DNA of 64,000 nt, taken from assembly GCF_014889545.1 (NCBI RefSeq), contig NZ_QKOF01000003.1, positions 124,001 through 188,000 on the forward strand, written 5' to 3'. This document shows positions 15,158 to 24,676 of this stretch, piece by piece (the first letter of the stretch is position 1; each line of letters begins with the position of its first letter). The notes beneath the pieces were generated by a model. It saw only the letters and a program-made list of their open reading frames with translations. It did no database searches and was not told where the DNA came from. The DNA comes from Methanothermobacter thermautotrophicus (GTDB lineage: Archaea > Methanobacteriota > Methanobacteria > Methanobacteriales > Methanothermobacteraceae). Both the position numbers and the translations under genes were made by a program.

Positions 15158-17323
15158 TTAGAATGGTAAACTCGCGTAGTAGCCCTTTATACTGGCGCTC
15201 TTCCAGTTCCTTATGACTCCAAGGGAGTTCATGCTGCTTGATGCGTCGGCGTTCACCCACTTCCCGTTCACATACAGCTGGGCCCAGACGTGACCGTAGA
15301 CGTTACCTGAGAGGAAGGTGCAGCTCGCATGGACGTACCTGGCCTGTATACCGGCAGCCCTTGAGAGGGCCACCAGGAGGTGTGTCATGTCAACACAGTT
15401 ACCTGTCCTGTTTTTGAGTGTGCCCACTGCGCCGTACTTCGTGTTGTAGTAGAAGCTGTAGTCTATGTTGTCACGCACCCAGTTGAAGATTGCTGTGGCC
15501 TTTGAGAGTGCCGATGTCATTCCCCGTGTTATCGTGGATGCCAGTGACCTTATCTCCGGTGCAGTGACCTGACAGTTGGCTGATGATGCAAGGTACTTGC
15601 CGTAGAATATGGAGCTGTCAATTGTAACGTAATCTGGAAGCCTTCCAGTGGAGTTTTGGAAGGCAACAGCCTTTGCTAGCATGTAAACCAGGGCGTTGAA
15701 GCTCAGACTCCCTGCGCCCGATGATACACCTGAAGGTGCTCTGCCATTCTCTGACATGTAACCGAGGACCTGAGATGCTATTTTCAGGTACTCTGACTTC
15801 TGAATCTTTCCGGCAGCCAGCAGCGTCGTGTTTGATCCCTCACTGAATGATCTGAACTCAGGGTCGGCCCCTGTGAGGTGCTCTGCCAGCAGATAGAGGA
15901 ACTCTGCATTATTTATAGTGTTCCCGTTGATGTTCACATAGGATGGGAGCCTGTAGTTTGACTCCACGAAGGCCTTAACCCTGCTGGCTGCATCCATGAT
16001 CATCGATGCGGTGATTGAATTGTCAGCAGAAGGCTTTGTTGTTGCAGCTGGCAGTCCACCTAAAAATTCCCTGTCAATCAGGCCGTACCTGAATAGGGCG
16101 TATCCGTCGGCCCCTCCACGGAGGGCCGCATTTATATCAGCTCTGAGTTCATCTGCAGGGATTGGTGTAACATCGGCATCAGACCTGTAGGTCTGAAGGC
16201 CGGTCCAGACCTCTGCCCCGGGACTCCTGGACTTGATGTAGGCTGTCACGTTCTCTATCCATGAAGTGCCTGCACGGTAGTTCCCCTTGTATGCCATTGG
16301 GACCAGCACATCAAGGTACTCTGCAAGCTGTGTGTAGTCCTGTCCATAGTAGTAGGCGTTTGAGGCCTTCTCCGGCATAAGGGCAGCTGAAAGGAGAAGC
16401 CCCGGGTTAACAGATTTAACGGCTTCACTGATCCTCTTCACTATCCCGGTTATGGTTGCTGTTGAGTTTGGTACCTGGTATGCGTTTCCAGTGTACCTGA
16501 TATAGTCGAGGTGGACTCCTCCAACACCTGGAGTGCTGGCGTATGATAGCACCCTACGGGTGAGGTTGTCAATGAACTGCTCTGCATAGCTTGTGTTGTA
16601 GCCGTATCTTGTCTCTGTACTGGTAACAGTCTTCGTAACCGTCCGGTACTTTATGGTGTAACGCGTCTCCTTAACGTACCTGTAGGTGGTCTTCCTGACG
16701 TAGCGGTACTTCCAGGTGTACCTCCACTTCCCATTGTACCTGTACCATGACTTGTAGCGCTGCTTCACATAGGTTGTGTAGGCCTTCTTCACCGTTACAG
16801 TGTAGTAGTATTTGTAGGGCTCCTGGACTGTAACCTTGCTGGTCGTTGTAACATTGTAGGCGTACCTGCCGGTTGGGTCAACCCATTTGCCGTTAGCATC
16901 CTTGAGGCAGATGACCCAGGCACTCACCCTTATACCCTGGGCTGAAGCGTTACCAAGGAATGAGGTGAGGTTTGCGCTGAATCTCGCGTCATTGAATGCA
17001 AGCTGCTCAAGGAAGACATCCCTTATGCCCTTCTCCCTGAGTTCGGTGAGGTTGACCTTCCCCATATCATAGGCCTTCACCCATATGGCCCCATGGGCAG
17101 GTTCACCTGCCGCCCCTGTTTCATCGCTGCTAACTGTCTGGTTTTCTGGGTTACTGTTCTTTTCTGTCTGGTTCTCTTCAGAAACGTGATCCTGTGTCTG
17201 GTTGTCTGTCAGGGCAACTTCACTGAGGGCCCCTTCATCTGATGCAGAGGCACCTGCAATGTTAGAGCCCAGAAGTGATAGCACCATGATAAGGGCTACT
17301 GTTATCTTCAGTTTTCCCGAAAT
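15158..17323 (-). CDS. Exported wall hydrolase: glycoside-hydrolase-like barrel, pseudomurein-binding repeats, transglutaminase-fold peptidase
   Basis: A 721-residue three-part exported protein. After the signal peptide and a Glu/Asn/Thr-rich linker, residues about 80-425 form a TIM-barrel glycoside-hydrolase-like domain (WVKAYDMGK, VGGVHLDYIRYTG, LVPMAYKGNY). This is interrupted at about 163-237 by a Tyr/Lys/Arg-rich insert. Two pseudomurein-binding repeats follow (VKAFVESNYRLPSYV; ASQVLGYMSENGRAP). The C-terminal transglutaminase-like domain carries Cys, His and Asp at ORF positions 631, 666 and 681 counted from the first ATG (TGNCVDMTH, YGHVWAQ, NADAS), as in PeiW/PeiP-type pseudomurein endoisopeptidases. 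The proposed start is an ATT at 17323 (see findings); from the first ATG (17285-17287) the protein would lose the basic part of its signal peptide. It probably cuts or remodels the wall. Confidence 0.82.
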   Translation of the reverse strand: MSGKLKITVALIMVLSLLGSNIAGASASDEGALSEVALTDNQTQDHVSEENQTEKNSNPENQTVSSDETGAAGEPAHGAIWVKAYDMGKVNLTELREKGIRDVFLEQLAFNDARFSANLTSFLGNASAQGIRVSAWVICLKDANGKWVDPTGRYAYNVTTTSKVTVQEPYKYYYTVTVKKAYTTYVKQRYKSWYRYNGKWRYTWKYRYVRKTTYRYVKETRYTIKYRTVTKTVTSTETRYGYNTSYAEQFIDNLTRRVLSYASTPGVGGVHLDYIRYTGNAYQVPNSTATITGIVKRISEAVKSVNPGLLLSAALMPEKASNAYYYGQDYTQLAEYLDVLVPMAYKGNYRAGTSWIENVTAYIKSRSPGAEVWTGLQTYRSDADVTPIPADELRADINAALRGGADGYALFRYGLIDREFLGGLPAATTKPSADNSITASMIMDAASRVKAFVESNYRLPSYVNINGNTINNAEFLYLLAEHLTGADPEFRSFSEGSNTTLLAAGKIQKSEYLKIASQVLGYMSENGRAPSGVSSGAGSLSFNALVYMLAKAVAFQNSTGRLPDYVTIDSSIFYGKYLASSANCQVTAPEIRSLASTITRGMTSALSKATAIFNWVRDNIDYSFYYNTKYGAVGTLKNRTGNCVDMTHLLVALSRAAGIQARYVHASCTFLSGNVYGHVWAQLYVNGKWVNADASSSMNSLGVIRNWKSASIKGYYASLPF

Positions 17324-17672
17324 TTTACCGCCTCCAGTGGGGCTAAAAACCCCGTGTACACACTTAAAAAGCGCATTATATATAAATATTGTGGTCCAGA
17401 ATCCTCAAAAAAACCATATTAGAACCTTTTAAATCAAAATAGGGAGCATGATGGCTTTTTTAAATACCATTGGGGGTTTTTGTCCTCCACTGAACCCTTT
17501 TCCCGGTAGGGCAGAGATAAAGGCCCCGATCCACTTTTAAGGCTTCAAGGAGGAGGGATTTTCAGACCGATCCAGCAATGACATCCCTGAGATTAGCCCC
17601 AGAACATCCACAGGACTCTCCCCATGGCTCCTGTCATTGATTCCAATCAAAGCCATCATCCCGACTGGCTGA
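17324..17672. other. Intergenic region holding the wall-hydrolase promoter
   Basis: Besides the promoter elements at 17331-17443 the region to 17672 holds no convincing gene. The minus-strand frame at 17537-17800 has no domain character outside its overlap with the antiporter gene. Confidence 0.5.
17331..17443 (-). promoter_or_regulatory. Shared promoter block of the wall hydrolases
   Basis: On the minus strand the block has, going upstream from the start: GGAGG ribosome site (plus strand CCTCC 17331-17335), a TATA region TATATATAAATATTG (about 17377-17391) and an AAATCAAAATAGG element (17431-17443). The gene at 57808-59121 has the same elements at 59129, 59189 and 59241, with the TATA-to-element distance exactly 50 bp in both. 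Confidence 0.6.
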
Positions 17673-19312
17673 TCACTCCTCAAGCTCACAGACACCACTG
17701 TAACAGCTGAATATCTCTCCCGAAATCCTCCTGGTTGCCTCGCGCTTCTCTGAGACCACCACATCAGCCCCGGCCGTGTACAGCCTCTCAGTGTTCTCAA
17801 AGCCCCTTATCCTTGCTATTATCTTCATCCCCTCATTCAGTGCACGTGCCTCATGTATGGCGTGGACCGTGGACCGGTAATCTGCAATGGCAACCACCAT
17901 CACCGCCGCCTCAGGGACATTGAAGTGCCTCAGCACCGCCAGGTGTGTTCCGTCCCCATAATATACGTTGAGTCCCTCATCACGGGCCCTCCTCACCGCC
18001 TCAGGGTTAACATCCAGGCCGATGTAGGGTATACCATGTTCCTCACAGGTATACGCGAGCCTCCTCCCTGTTATACCCATACCTATGATTATCAGGTGGT
18101 CCCTGAGGTCCACTGAGGGCCTCCTGTAGGCCCTCCCATTCTTTATCCTGGGGTGGAGTTCCGCATGGACTATCCTCTCCGAGATCCTGGGTGAGAGTGA
18201 GATGAGGAAGGGGGTGATGGCCATGGTTATCAGTGAAACCGATAGGAAGGCCTGGAATGTTAACCTGTCCATGAGGCCGTAACGCAGCCCGGTCTCAGAG
18301 AGTATGAAGGAGAACTCACCGATCTGTGCAAGTACAAGGCCCAGGAGGACCACAACCCTTGCAGAGTAGCCGAGGATGAATCCGACGAGGCTGTTCAGGG
18401 CCACCTTTATCAGGAGAACCCCGATAACCGCAAGGACTATTATGTAGATGTGACCAAGGAAGAACCTCAGATCCAGCAGCATACCGAGTGAGACGAAGAA
18501 GAAGCTCAGGAAGACCTCCTGGAAGGGGAGTATTGTCCCCTGGGCCCTGTGGGCGTATTCCGTGTTCGCAACGATGAGGCCCGCCAGGAAGGCCCCCAGG
18601 GCGGGTGACAGGCCCACCTCCCCTGTGAGCCAGGTGACAGAGGCGCATACAAGTATGACAGTGAGGAGGAATATCTCACGGCTCCCGGTGGCCGCGACCA
18701 CATCGAAGAGCCTGGGAACAAGCCACCTGGCAGATACCAGGGTCCCCAGCAGCACAGCACCGGCGGTCAGGAGGGTTACCGGTGCCGATGTGGTTGCAGC
18801 CAGCCCTGCAAGGAAGGGCACCGTGAGGATCATTGGCACCGCTGCAACGTCCTGGAATATGAGGATGGCCAGGGAGGCCTGTCCATGGGGCGCCTCGGTC
18901 TCATGGAAGTCCTGGAGGACCTTAAGGACCACGGCTGTACTGCTGAGTGATATCAGGAAACCCAGGAAGACAGCCTTACCCGGGCTCAGACCCAGTACAA
19001 GGGTCAGGATGCTCACCACAGAGACCGTAAGACCTATCTGGAGTGTCCCGCCGATGAAGGCGGTCCTCCTGAACTCCCCAAACCTCTCAGGGGACATCTC
19101 AAGTCCAATTGTGAAGAGAAGCAGTATAACCCCCAGTTCAGCGAGGCTCTCAATGCTTCCCGCTGACACTGCACCCAGGACAGATGGACCGGCTATCACC
19201 CCGGCACAAAGAAGCCCAGAATGGCAGGGATCCTGGCCCGGTTGAGCAGAAGGAGGACCATGAGTGCCAGGCTGAATATTATGACTATCTCCCTGATGAG
19301 TGGAACGTCCAT
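17673..19312 (-). CDS. KefB-type cation/proton antiporter with TrkA-N domain, frameshifted near its start
   Basis: A CPA2 monovalent cation:proton antiporter of about 546 residues. The first 38 codons from the ATG at 19312 (LIREIVIIFSLALMVLLLL, then RIPAILGFF) run into a TGA; the next frame resumes at GVIAGPSVLGAV, the conserved second helix. Restoring one G to the GGGG run at about 19200-19204 joins them as one protein. About 12 helices follow (LLLFTIGLEMSPERF, FLGFLISLSSTAVVLKVL, FLAGLIVANTEY). The C-terminus holds a Rossmann TrkA-N domain (DHLIIIGMGITGRRLAYTC and LDVNPE) for NAD-type regulation; a TrkA-C domain is not seen. It likely controls pH or K+/Na+ balance. Confidence 0.8.
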
Positions 19313-19420
19313 GTTAACACCATTTAACTGTCTCTGACCGGTGTCTAATTAGCTTTTTTATCGGGTGTTCATGATCCCCGGTGATGCTTTTGTATCTGCT
19401 GTTCTCTCATCAGAGCGAAG

Positions 19421-19453
19421 CATAAAAAAATAAAGTGAGGGTTATTCACCCTC
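19421..19453 (-). terminator. Hairpin and oligo-T terminator
   Basis: GAGGGT and ACCCTC arms (19437-19442, 19448-19453) with a TATTC loop, followed on the minus strand by TTTATTTTTTTATG. It directly follows the stop of the wall-hydrolase gene. Confidence 0.65.
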
Positions 19454-21069
19454 TAAAACGGTAAACTCGCGTATATGCCCTTTATCACTGCGCTGGAAGT
19501 GTTCCAGTTGTTCACAACTCCAAGGCTGTTCCTTGAGCTTGTTGCATCTGCAGCGTACCATGTATCGCCAACGAGGAGCTGGGCCCAGACATGTCCATAG
19601 ACGTTACCTGATGTGAAGTTACATGTCCCGTGGACATACCTGGCAGGTATCCCGGCAGCCCTTGCCAGGGCAACCAGGAGGTGCGTGTGATCCACGCAGT
19701 TACCTGTCCTGTTTTTGAGTGTGCCCACTGCGCCGTACTTCGTGTTGTAGTAGAAGCTGTAGTTTATGTTGTCACGCACCCAGCCGAATATGGCCTCCGC
19801 CCTTGAAAAGGTGGAGGTCAGCCCCCCTGTTATCTCAGATGCAAGGGATCTGATCTCAGGACTGTCCACTGGACAGTTGGCTGATGAGGCGAGGTACCTT
19901 GCGGTGCTCTCACCACTGTAGGGGTCATTCTCTGGCCTGTTCTTCAGGGAGGACGCCAGCCTCGTTACGGGCACGGTCTTCGGAAGTCTTCCGTTCTTGC
20001 TGTAGAAGCTCAGGATCCTTGAAATGGAGTATACAAGGCTCTCATACGAGATTCTACCTTTACTTGATCCTGCATAATTTGGGGCCCTATGGTTCTTCTC
20101 CATGAACCCCTGGACTGTGGATGCCACCTTCAGGTACTCTGACCTTGTGAGGGTACCGCTGGCATCGCCTGCAGGGTTTGCTGCCTCACCGGCAGTTACC
20201 GGTGCTATCGGGGTGTTCTTTCCCAGATTTATCTGGTTGAGGCATTTAACCATTAGATGCAGGAACTGGGCTATACCAATCCTCTGGTTTGCCACCTGCA
20301 CATACCCGGGTAGGCTCTGATTCCTGTCAATGTAGCTCTTAAGTGAATTCGCCGCTGCAAGTATCTGTTCCCTTGTGAACCCTGAATTGCCACTGGCAGC
20401 GTCGCTGCTGCCGGAATTGTTACCGGTGGGGGTGGAAGATTCTACAGAATTCAGTGCGTCGAGTTTGATGTGGTTTGGAAGGCGCTGATTTGCCACTTTA
20501 AAATTAATTGCCCTTGCAAATAGCCACACAAGTGATTCGAATCCGATCTTCTGGTCCCTGAAGCCTATGTACTCGGGGGCCCCTGATGAGAGGACCCTCC
20601 CTGCAACTTCAAGGTAATCCTTCAGGTAAATTGAGCCTTTGAGCATGGTCCCTGATGTTTTAGCCGGCACCTGAACCTGATTCACTGTGGGTGTCCTGTT
20701 GAGGACGTAGTATGCTTCAAGCTGCAGGAACTGTGCCATGTTCACCTTAACGCTTCCAACCTCAACTGTCAGGGGAAGACGTTTATTCCTTGCCAGGAAG
20801 GTGTTGACACGGACTGCGGCGTCCTCAACATCGGCCCGTGAAACTGATGGGCCCGCTGCAGAGTCCAGAGTTCTGTTAGCCTCTGCACTCGCATTAACCA
20901 CTGCAACTGTGGAGTCTGACTCCATCACTGTACTGCAGGTTTTAACTGTCATGTTATCAGGAAGCAGTGCTTCTTCACCTTGTGTGTTCTGGGCATAGAT
21001 CTCTCCGGTATTAAGTAACACCATGCATGCAAAGAGCAGCACGCATAGCAGTTGCATACCACGGGATAT
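19453..21069 (-). CDS. Exported pseudomurein wall hydrolase with four binding repeats
   Basis: A 538-residue exported protein. Signal peptide: basic start then LLCVLLFACMVLLNTGEIYA. Four pseudomurein-binding repeats follow, each with the x-RLP/APxxV pattern (ARNKRLPLTVEV; SGAPEYIGF with NQRLPNHI; DRNQSLPGYVQV; EKNHRAPNY with NGRLPKTV). The C-terminal transglutaminase-like domain has TGNCVDHTH, YGHVWAQ and AADAT, giving Cys, His and Asp at ORF positions 470, 505 and 520. This is the arrangement of PeiW/PeiP, which cut the epsilon-Ala-Lys isopeptide bond of pseudomurein. Start: an ATA at 21069 sits 6 bases after GGAGGC, in the same place as ATT in the two sister genes; the ATG at 21057 is an alternative. 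The upstream TTG at 21105 lacks a ribosome site. Confidence 0.85.
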   Translation of the reverse strand: MSRGMQLLCVLLFACMVLLNTGEIYAQNTQGEEALLPDNMTVKTCSTVMESDSTVAVVNASAEANRTLDSAAGPSVSRADVEDAAVRVNTFLARNKRLPLTVEVGSVKVNMAQFLQLEAYYVLNRTPTVNQVQVPAKTSGTMLKGSIYLKDYLEVAGRVLSSGAPEYIGFRDQKIGFESLVWLFARAINFKVANQRLPNHIKLDALNSVESSTPTGNNSGSSDAASGNSGFTREQILAAANSLKSYIDRNQSLPGYVQVANQRIGIAQFLHLMVKCLNQINLGKNTPIAPVTAGEAANPAGDASGTLTRSEYLKVASTVQGFMEKNHRAPNYAGSSKGRISYESLVYSISRILSFYSKNGRLPKTVPVTRLASSLKNRPENDPYSGESTARYLASSANCPVDSPEIRSLASEITGGLTSTFSRAEAIFGWVRDNINYSFYYNTKYGAVGTLKNRTGNCVDHTHLLVALARAAGIPARYVHGTCNFTSGNVYGHVWAQLLVGDTWYAADATSSRNSLGVVNNWNTSSAVIKGIYASLPF

Positions 21070-21126
21070 ACTATCGCCTCCAGAATGCAGGATGGAATCC
21101 TGCAACTAATATTTCTGGTCCTGACT

Positions 21127-21145
21127 TTATTTATAAATTGTGATC
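21127..21145 (-). promoter_or_regulatory. TATA promoter of the four-repeat wall hydrolase
   Basis: On the minus strand CAATTTATAAATAAAG lies about 65 bases upstream of the proposed start at 21069, equivalent to the TATA elements of the two sister genes, but without the AAATCAAAATAGG element. Confidence 0.5.
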
Positions 21146-21279
21146 GGTGATCGTAGAGTTTCTGAATTCAGGGATTTATGTGTTAAAAGGTACAAATGCG
21201 CTGTTTGAGATTATCTTGGAAAAAAGCAGCCGTTAATGGTCCTGTATTTCTGAGCTGGGGGTCTGGGTTATTATGGGTT

Positions 21280-23378
21280 TTAGAATCTCTTCCTGTACTG
21301 TATCTCCGAGAACCTCACCCTGAACTCTGTGCCCCCATTTGATGTGTACTCAAGTTCACCGTTCAGCTGATCAGTCAGGTTCCTTACAAGGAGCATCCCC
21401 AGACTCCTGAGGCTGTCCAGGTTGAAGTCATCGGGGAGGCCCACACCATCATCTGCAACGGTGAGCAGGAATCCATCGCCATCACGCCTCAGTGAGACAC
21501 GCACCTCGCCACCACCATCAGGGAATGCATACTTGAAGGCGTTTGTCACAAGTTCATTCACGATGAGTCCCAGGGGCATTATGGTGTCAACGTTGAGCCT
21601 GATATCATCCATCTCAAACTTGAGGTCAACGTGCTGATCCGGCCTCATGTAGGAGAACATTATGCTCCTTGCGAGGCCCTCCAGGTAGCCCCTCACATCA
21701 ATATCAGCCAGGTTACCTGAACGGTAGAGCTTCTCATGTATCATTGACATGCTCATGATGCGTCCCTGGCTGTCCCTCAGCACAGCGGTGACCCCGGGAT
21801 CATCTATGTAGCTGCTCTGAAGGTTCAGGAGACTTGAAATCACCTGGAGATTGTTCTTGACCCGGTGGTGTATCTCCCTCAGCAGCAGCTCCTTCTCCTC
21901 AAGGGATTCCAGCAGCCTATCCTCATAGAAGATCCTCTTCAGTGTCGATGCAGCCTCACCACCCACCGTTTCAAGGAGTCTCAGCTCATATTCATCCAGG
22001 TCATGCCCGTTCCTGAAGGCCATGAGACCCAGGTTCCTATTGTCATGTTTAAGTGCCACCGCTATAAGGTCATCCCTCACCAGCACGGCATCATCCATTT
22101 CTTCAAGGATCTCCTCAGGGTTATCAACCCTGAAACCATCATCCATGGGCCTCAGGACACCATCACTAACGAGGTAGACAGCACCCTCGGAGAGGCCCAG
22201 ATGTTCATTAAGAAGGGCCATGACATTCCTGAAGAGCTCCTCAGGGCTGTTACTGTGGTTTATCCTGACTATAGCTTCATTGAGGGTTCTGAACTCGTGC
22301 AGGCGCATCCTGGTAAGTTCCTCGGATTTTTCGCTCTCCTCTATCCTGTCTCTAAGCCTCAGAGTGTGGCGGAGGTCCTGGGCAACCAGGGAATAGCCCA
22401 CAGCATCAGAACCCTCCCTTATGAGTGAGATGAAGAGCTTCACAGGGATCCGCTCACCATCGGCCCTGACATATTCCAGGGACACCGGGCTGTGATGGTA
22501 GTCCCCGGGTGAGGATGAGGCCCTCTCCATGATATCCTCAAATTCCCTCCTCATTTTCTGGTGATGTTCCGGTGCAACGATCTCCCTCCAGTCCCCCGGG
22601 GAGTCCAGGCCAAGCTCTTTTTTGGCCCGATGGTTGAGGCGGATAATCTCTCCAGTAGCATCCAGGAGTATGACGAGGTCCGTGACCTTATCCAGTATGC
22701 TCTCCCCGGCAAGGGATGGGCTCATGGCCGGTGGGTGGTATTTGATTATTGCATGGGCGATACCAGCTATTCCAACCATCCCCACGATCTGTCCCAGGGT
22801 GTTTATGCTGTGGATGCTTGATGATATGAAGGTGGTCAGGATCAGACCCGCGATGAGGCTGAAGGATGATACAATGAATATCAGGGTGGACATCTTCCTC
22901 TCACGGTAGGACGTCGCCACCCTGGCATGGTTCCATATCAGTGAGACGGCAGCGGCAAAGTAACCCACCATGTAGGCCTCAAATAATCCGCGGCCACCAC
23001 CGGCCCAGGACATGAGTTCATGGATGTCCCCTGGTCTGATGAGGGACCCCACAAGGAGCATGTAGATGAAGATGAATGATGGTACTATGGGTATAACAGT
23101 GAACTTACCGGGACTCTTATCTGCAGAGAGCACCACGGCAAAGTTCAGGAACAGGGCTGGCAGAAGAATCCATGCAAGGTTTGAGAGTATGTAGAATATT
23201 AGTGCATACCTGTTTGTGGTGGTGTAGAGTAGCGAGGATGCCATTGCCCAGATCGTCATTGTAATGGCTATGAGGAGGAAGCTCCACTCCAGATTACCCC
23301 TCCTCACCCTTAGGGGGATATTCCAGCTCCCATATAGAAGAGCGATGCCAGTACAGACAGGACTATGTAGATGTTCAT
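21280..23378 (-). CDS. Membrane sensor histidine kinase with PAS and GAF domains, frameshifted near its start
   Basis: A kinase of about 699 residues. Domain order: about seven N-terminal helices forming a 7TM sensor, a PAS domain ([19 protein letters not shown]), a coiled stretch, a GAF domain ([20 protein letters not shown]), HisKA_2 ([14 protein letters not shown]), N box ([16 protein letters not shown]) and G box (VADDGVGLP). The natural N-terminus [19 protein letters not shown] starts at the ATG at 23378 next to GGGAGG but is in another frame; one missing base in the five-C run (plus strand 23313-23317) explains this. Starting instead at 23388 gives an unnatural hydrophilic N-terminus and loses the first helix. 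No receiver protein is adjacent. Confidence 0.8.
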
Positions 23379-23566
23379 CCTCCCACATCTCTAAAACTAT
23401 ACATAAAATGAGGTGGTATACTGGTTATATCAGGGTTACCCTTAAATAGCTTTACGGTTGATACCCTTGAACTAACTGCTGGATGACATCTGCTATGCAG
23501 TAATTTTATGACATTGCGCCGTGGATACCATCGGCGGCTGCTATCTTCACGGCACGGAGGACCAGG

Positions 23567-24658
23567 ATGGATGTGCTTGTAATAGGATACTATGGCTGGA
23601 ATAATACAGGGGATGATGCGATGCTGTACTCGCTCCTTGATGGCCTCAGGGAGGAATTCAGGGACTCCAGATTCAATGTGACAGCGGCATCAGAACCATT
23701 CCTCCCAGAGGGTGTTGATGTGGAAACCGTCCAGCCTGGCATCTCACCCCAACTTTTCCTGGCGTTTCTGAGGTCATCCATGGTTATACTGGGGGGAGGG
23801 ACCCACTTTTTTGATTATGGGAGAAGCTACCCAAGACTGATGAGGCTGGCCCAGATATTTCTCATGACGCTCTTTGCAAGATTAACACGAAAAAGGGTAT
23901 ACTTCATGGGGATTGGTATTGAGAGACCATCCCACTGGTGGAGCAGGTTCCTAATCAAGAACACCTGCAGAATGGCCCACCGGATAATCGTAAGGGACTC
24001 AGATTCCATGAGGGTGCTCTCTGAGATGGGAGTGGATGGGCGGGCTGAACTCTCTCAGGATCTATCATTCTTCCTTAAATATGAGAAACATGAAAAAAGG
24101 AGGGGATTGCTTGGCATCTCAGCCATGCCCTACTTCAGAATATACGAGGGAGATGAGGGAAAGGATGAACTTCTCGTGAAGGGATTTGCCGATGCAATAC
24201 GCAGGTGGCTCTCCCTGGATGAGGAGAACAGCGCCAAACTCTTTATATTCAATGGTATGCCGCCCCATGATGATAGGAGTATATCATTAAGGATAGCTGA
24301 GGATGTGGGGGATGACAGGGTTGAAGTGGAGGAATACAGCCCTGATCCACGCCAGACCCTCGGTGCTGTGGCATCATGTGAGGCATTCGTGGCAATGAAG
24401 TTCCATGCAGCCCTCTTCGCCTATCTTAATGATCTGCCTACAGTCATAGTTGAATATGCAGCTAAGAACAGAGCCCTCGTGGAGGATGCAGGATTCAGGG
24501 GGAAGTCCCTCATTGACCTGGACGGCGTTTGCAACGGAGAACTCGCTGGCATGGTCGAGGACCTTTACAGGGACCCTGAGAGTTACATGGCAGAGAAGAA
24601 AGCGTCAGAGATCAGGAGGAGTTTTCCTTCATTGGAGGATGATGGTGAAGACTGTTGA
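23567..24658 (+). CDS. Polysaccharide pyruvyltransferase family protein (CsaB-like)
   Basis: A 363-residue cytoplasmic enzyme of the PS_pyruv_trans family, which moves pyruvate from phosphoenolpyruvate onto sugars to make ketals that anchor or charge surface polymers. Seen are GYYGWNNTGDDAML at the N-terminus, the LGGGTHFFDY loop, FMGIGIERP, RIIVRDSDSMRVLSEMGV and the C-terminal FVAMKFHAALFAYL block. GGAGG precedes the ATG. It starts a run of plus-strand glycan genes, 18 bases before a GT4 gene. Pyruvylated sugars in a pseudomurein-walled methanogen would be noteworthy. Confidence 0.85.
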   Translation: MDVLVIGYYGWNNTGDDAMLYSLLDGLREEFRDSRFNVTAASEPFLPEGVDVETVQPGISPQLFLAFLRSSMVILGGGTHFFDYGRSYPRLMRLAQIFLMTLFARLTRKRVYFMGIGIERPSHWWSRFLIKNTCRMAHRIIVRDSDSMRVLSEMGVDGRAELSQDLSFFLKYEKHEKRRGLLGISAMPYFRIYEGDEGKDELLVKGFADAIRRWLSLDEENSAKLFIFNGMPPHDDRSISLRIAEDVGDDRVEVEEYSPDPRQTLGAVASCEAFVAMKFHAALFAYLNDLPTVIVEYAAKNRALVEDAGFRGKSLIDLDGVCNGELAGMVEDLYRDPESYMAEKKASEIRRSFPSLEDDGEDC

Positions 24659-24676
24659 GTTATATGAGGTGCTTCA

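Noticed and set aside
17537-17800. 87-codon minus-strand ORF after the antiporter
   Set aside because: Overlaps the TrkA-N domain in another frame; the non-overlapping part does not look like a TrkA-C domain.
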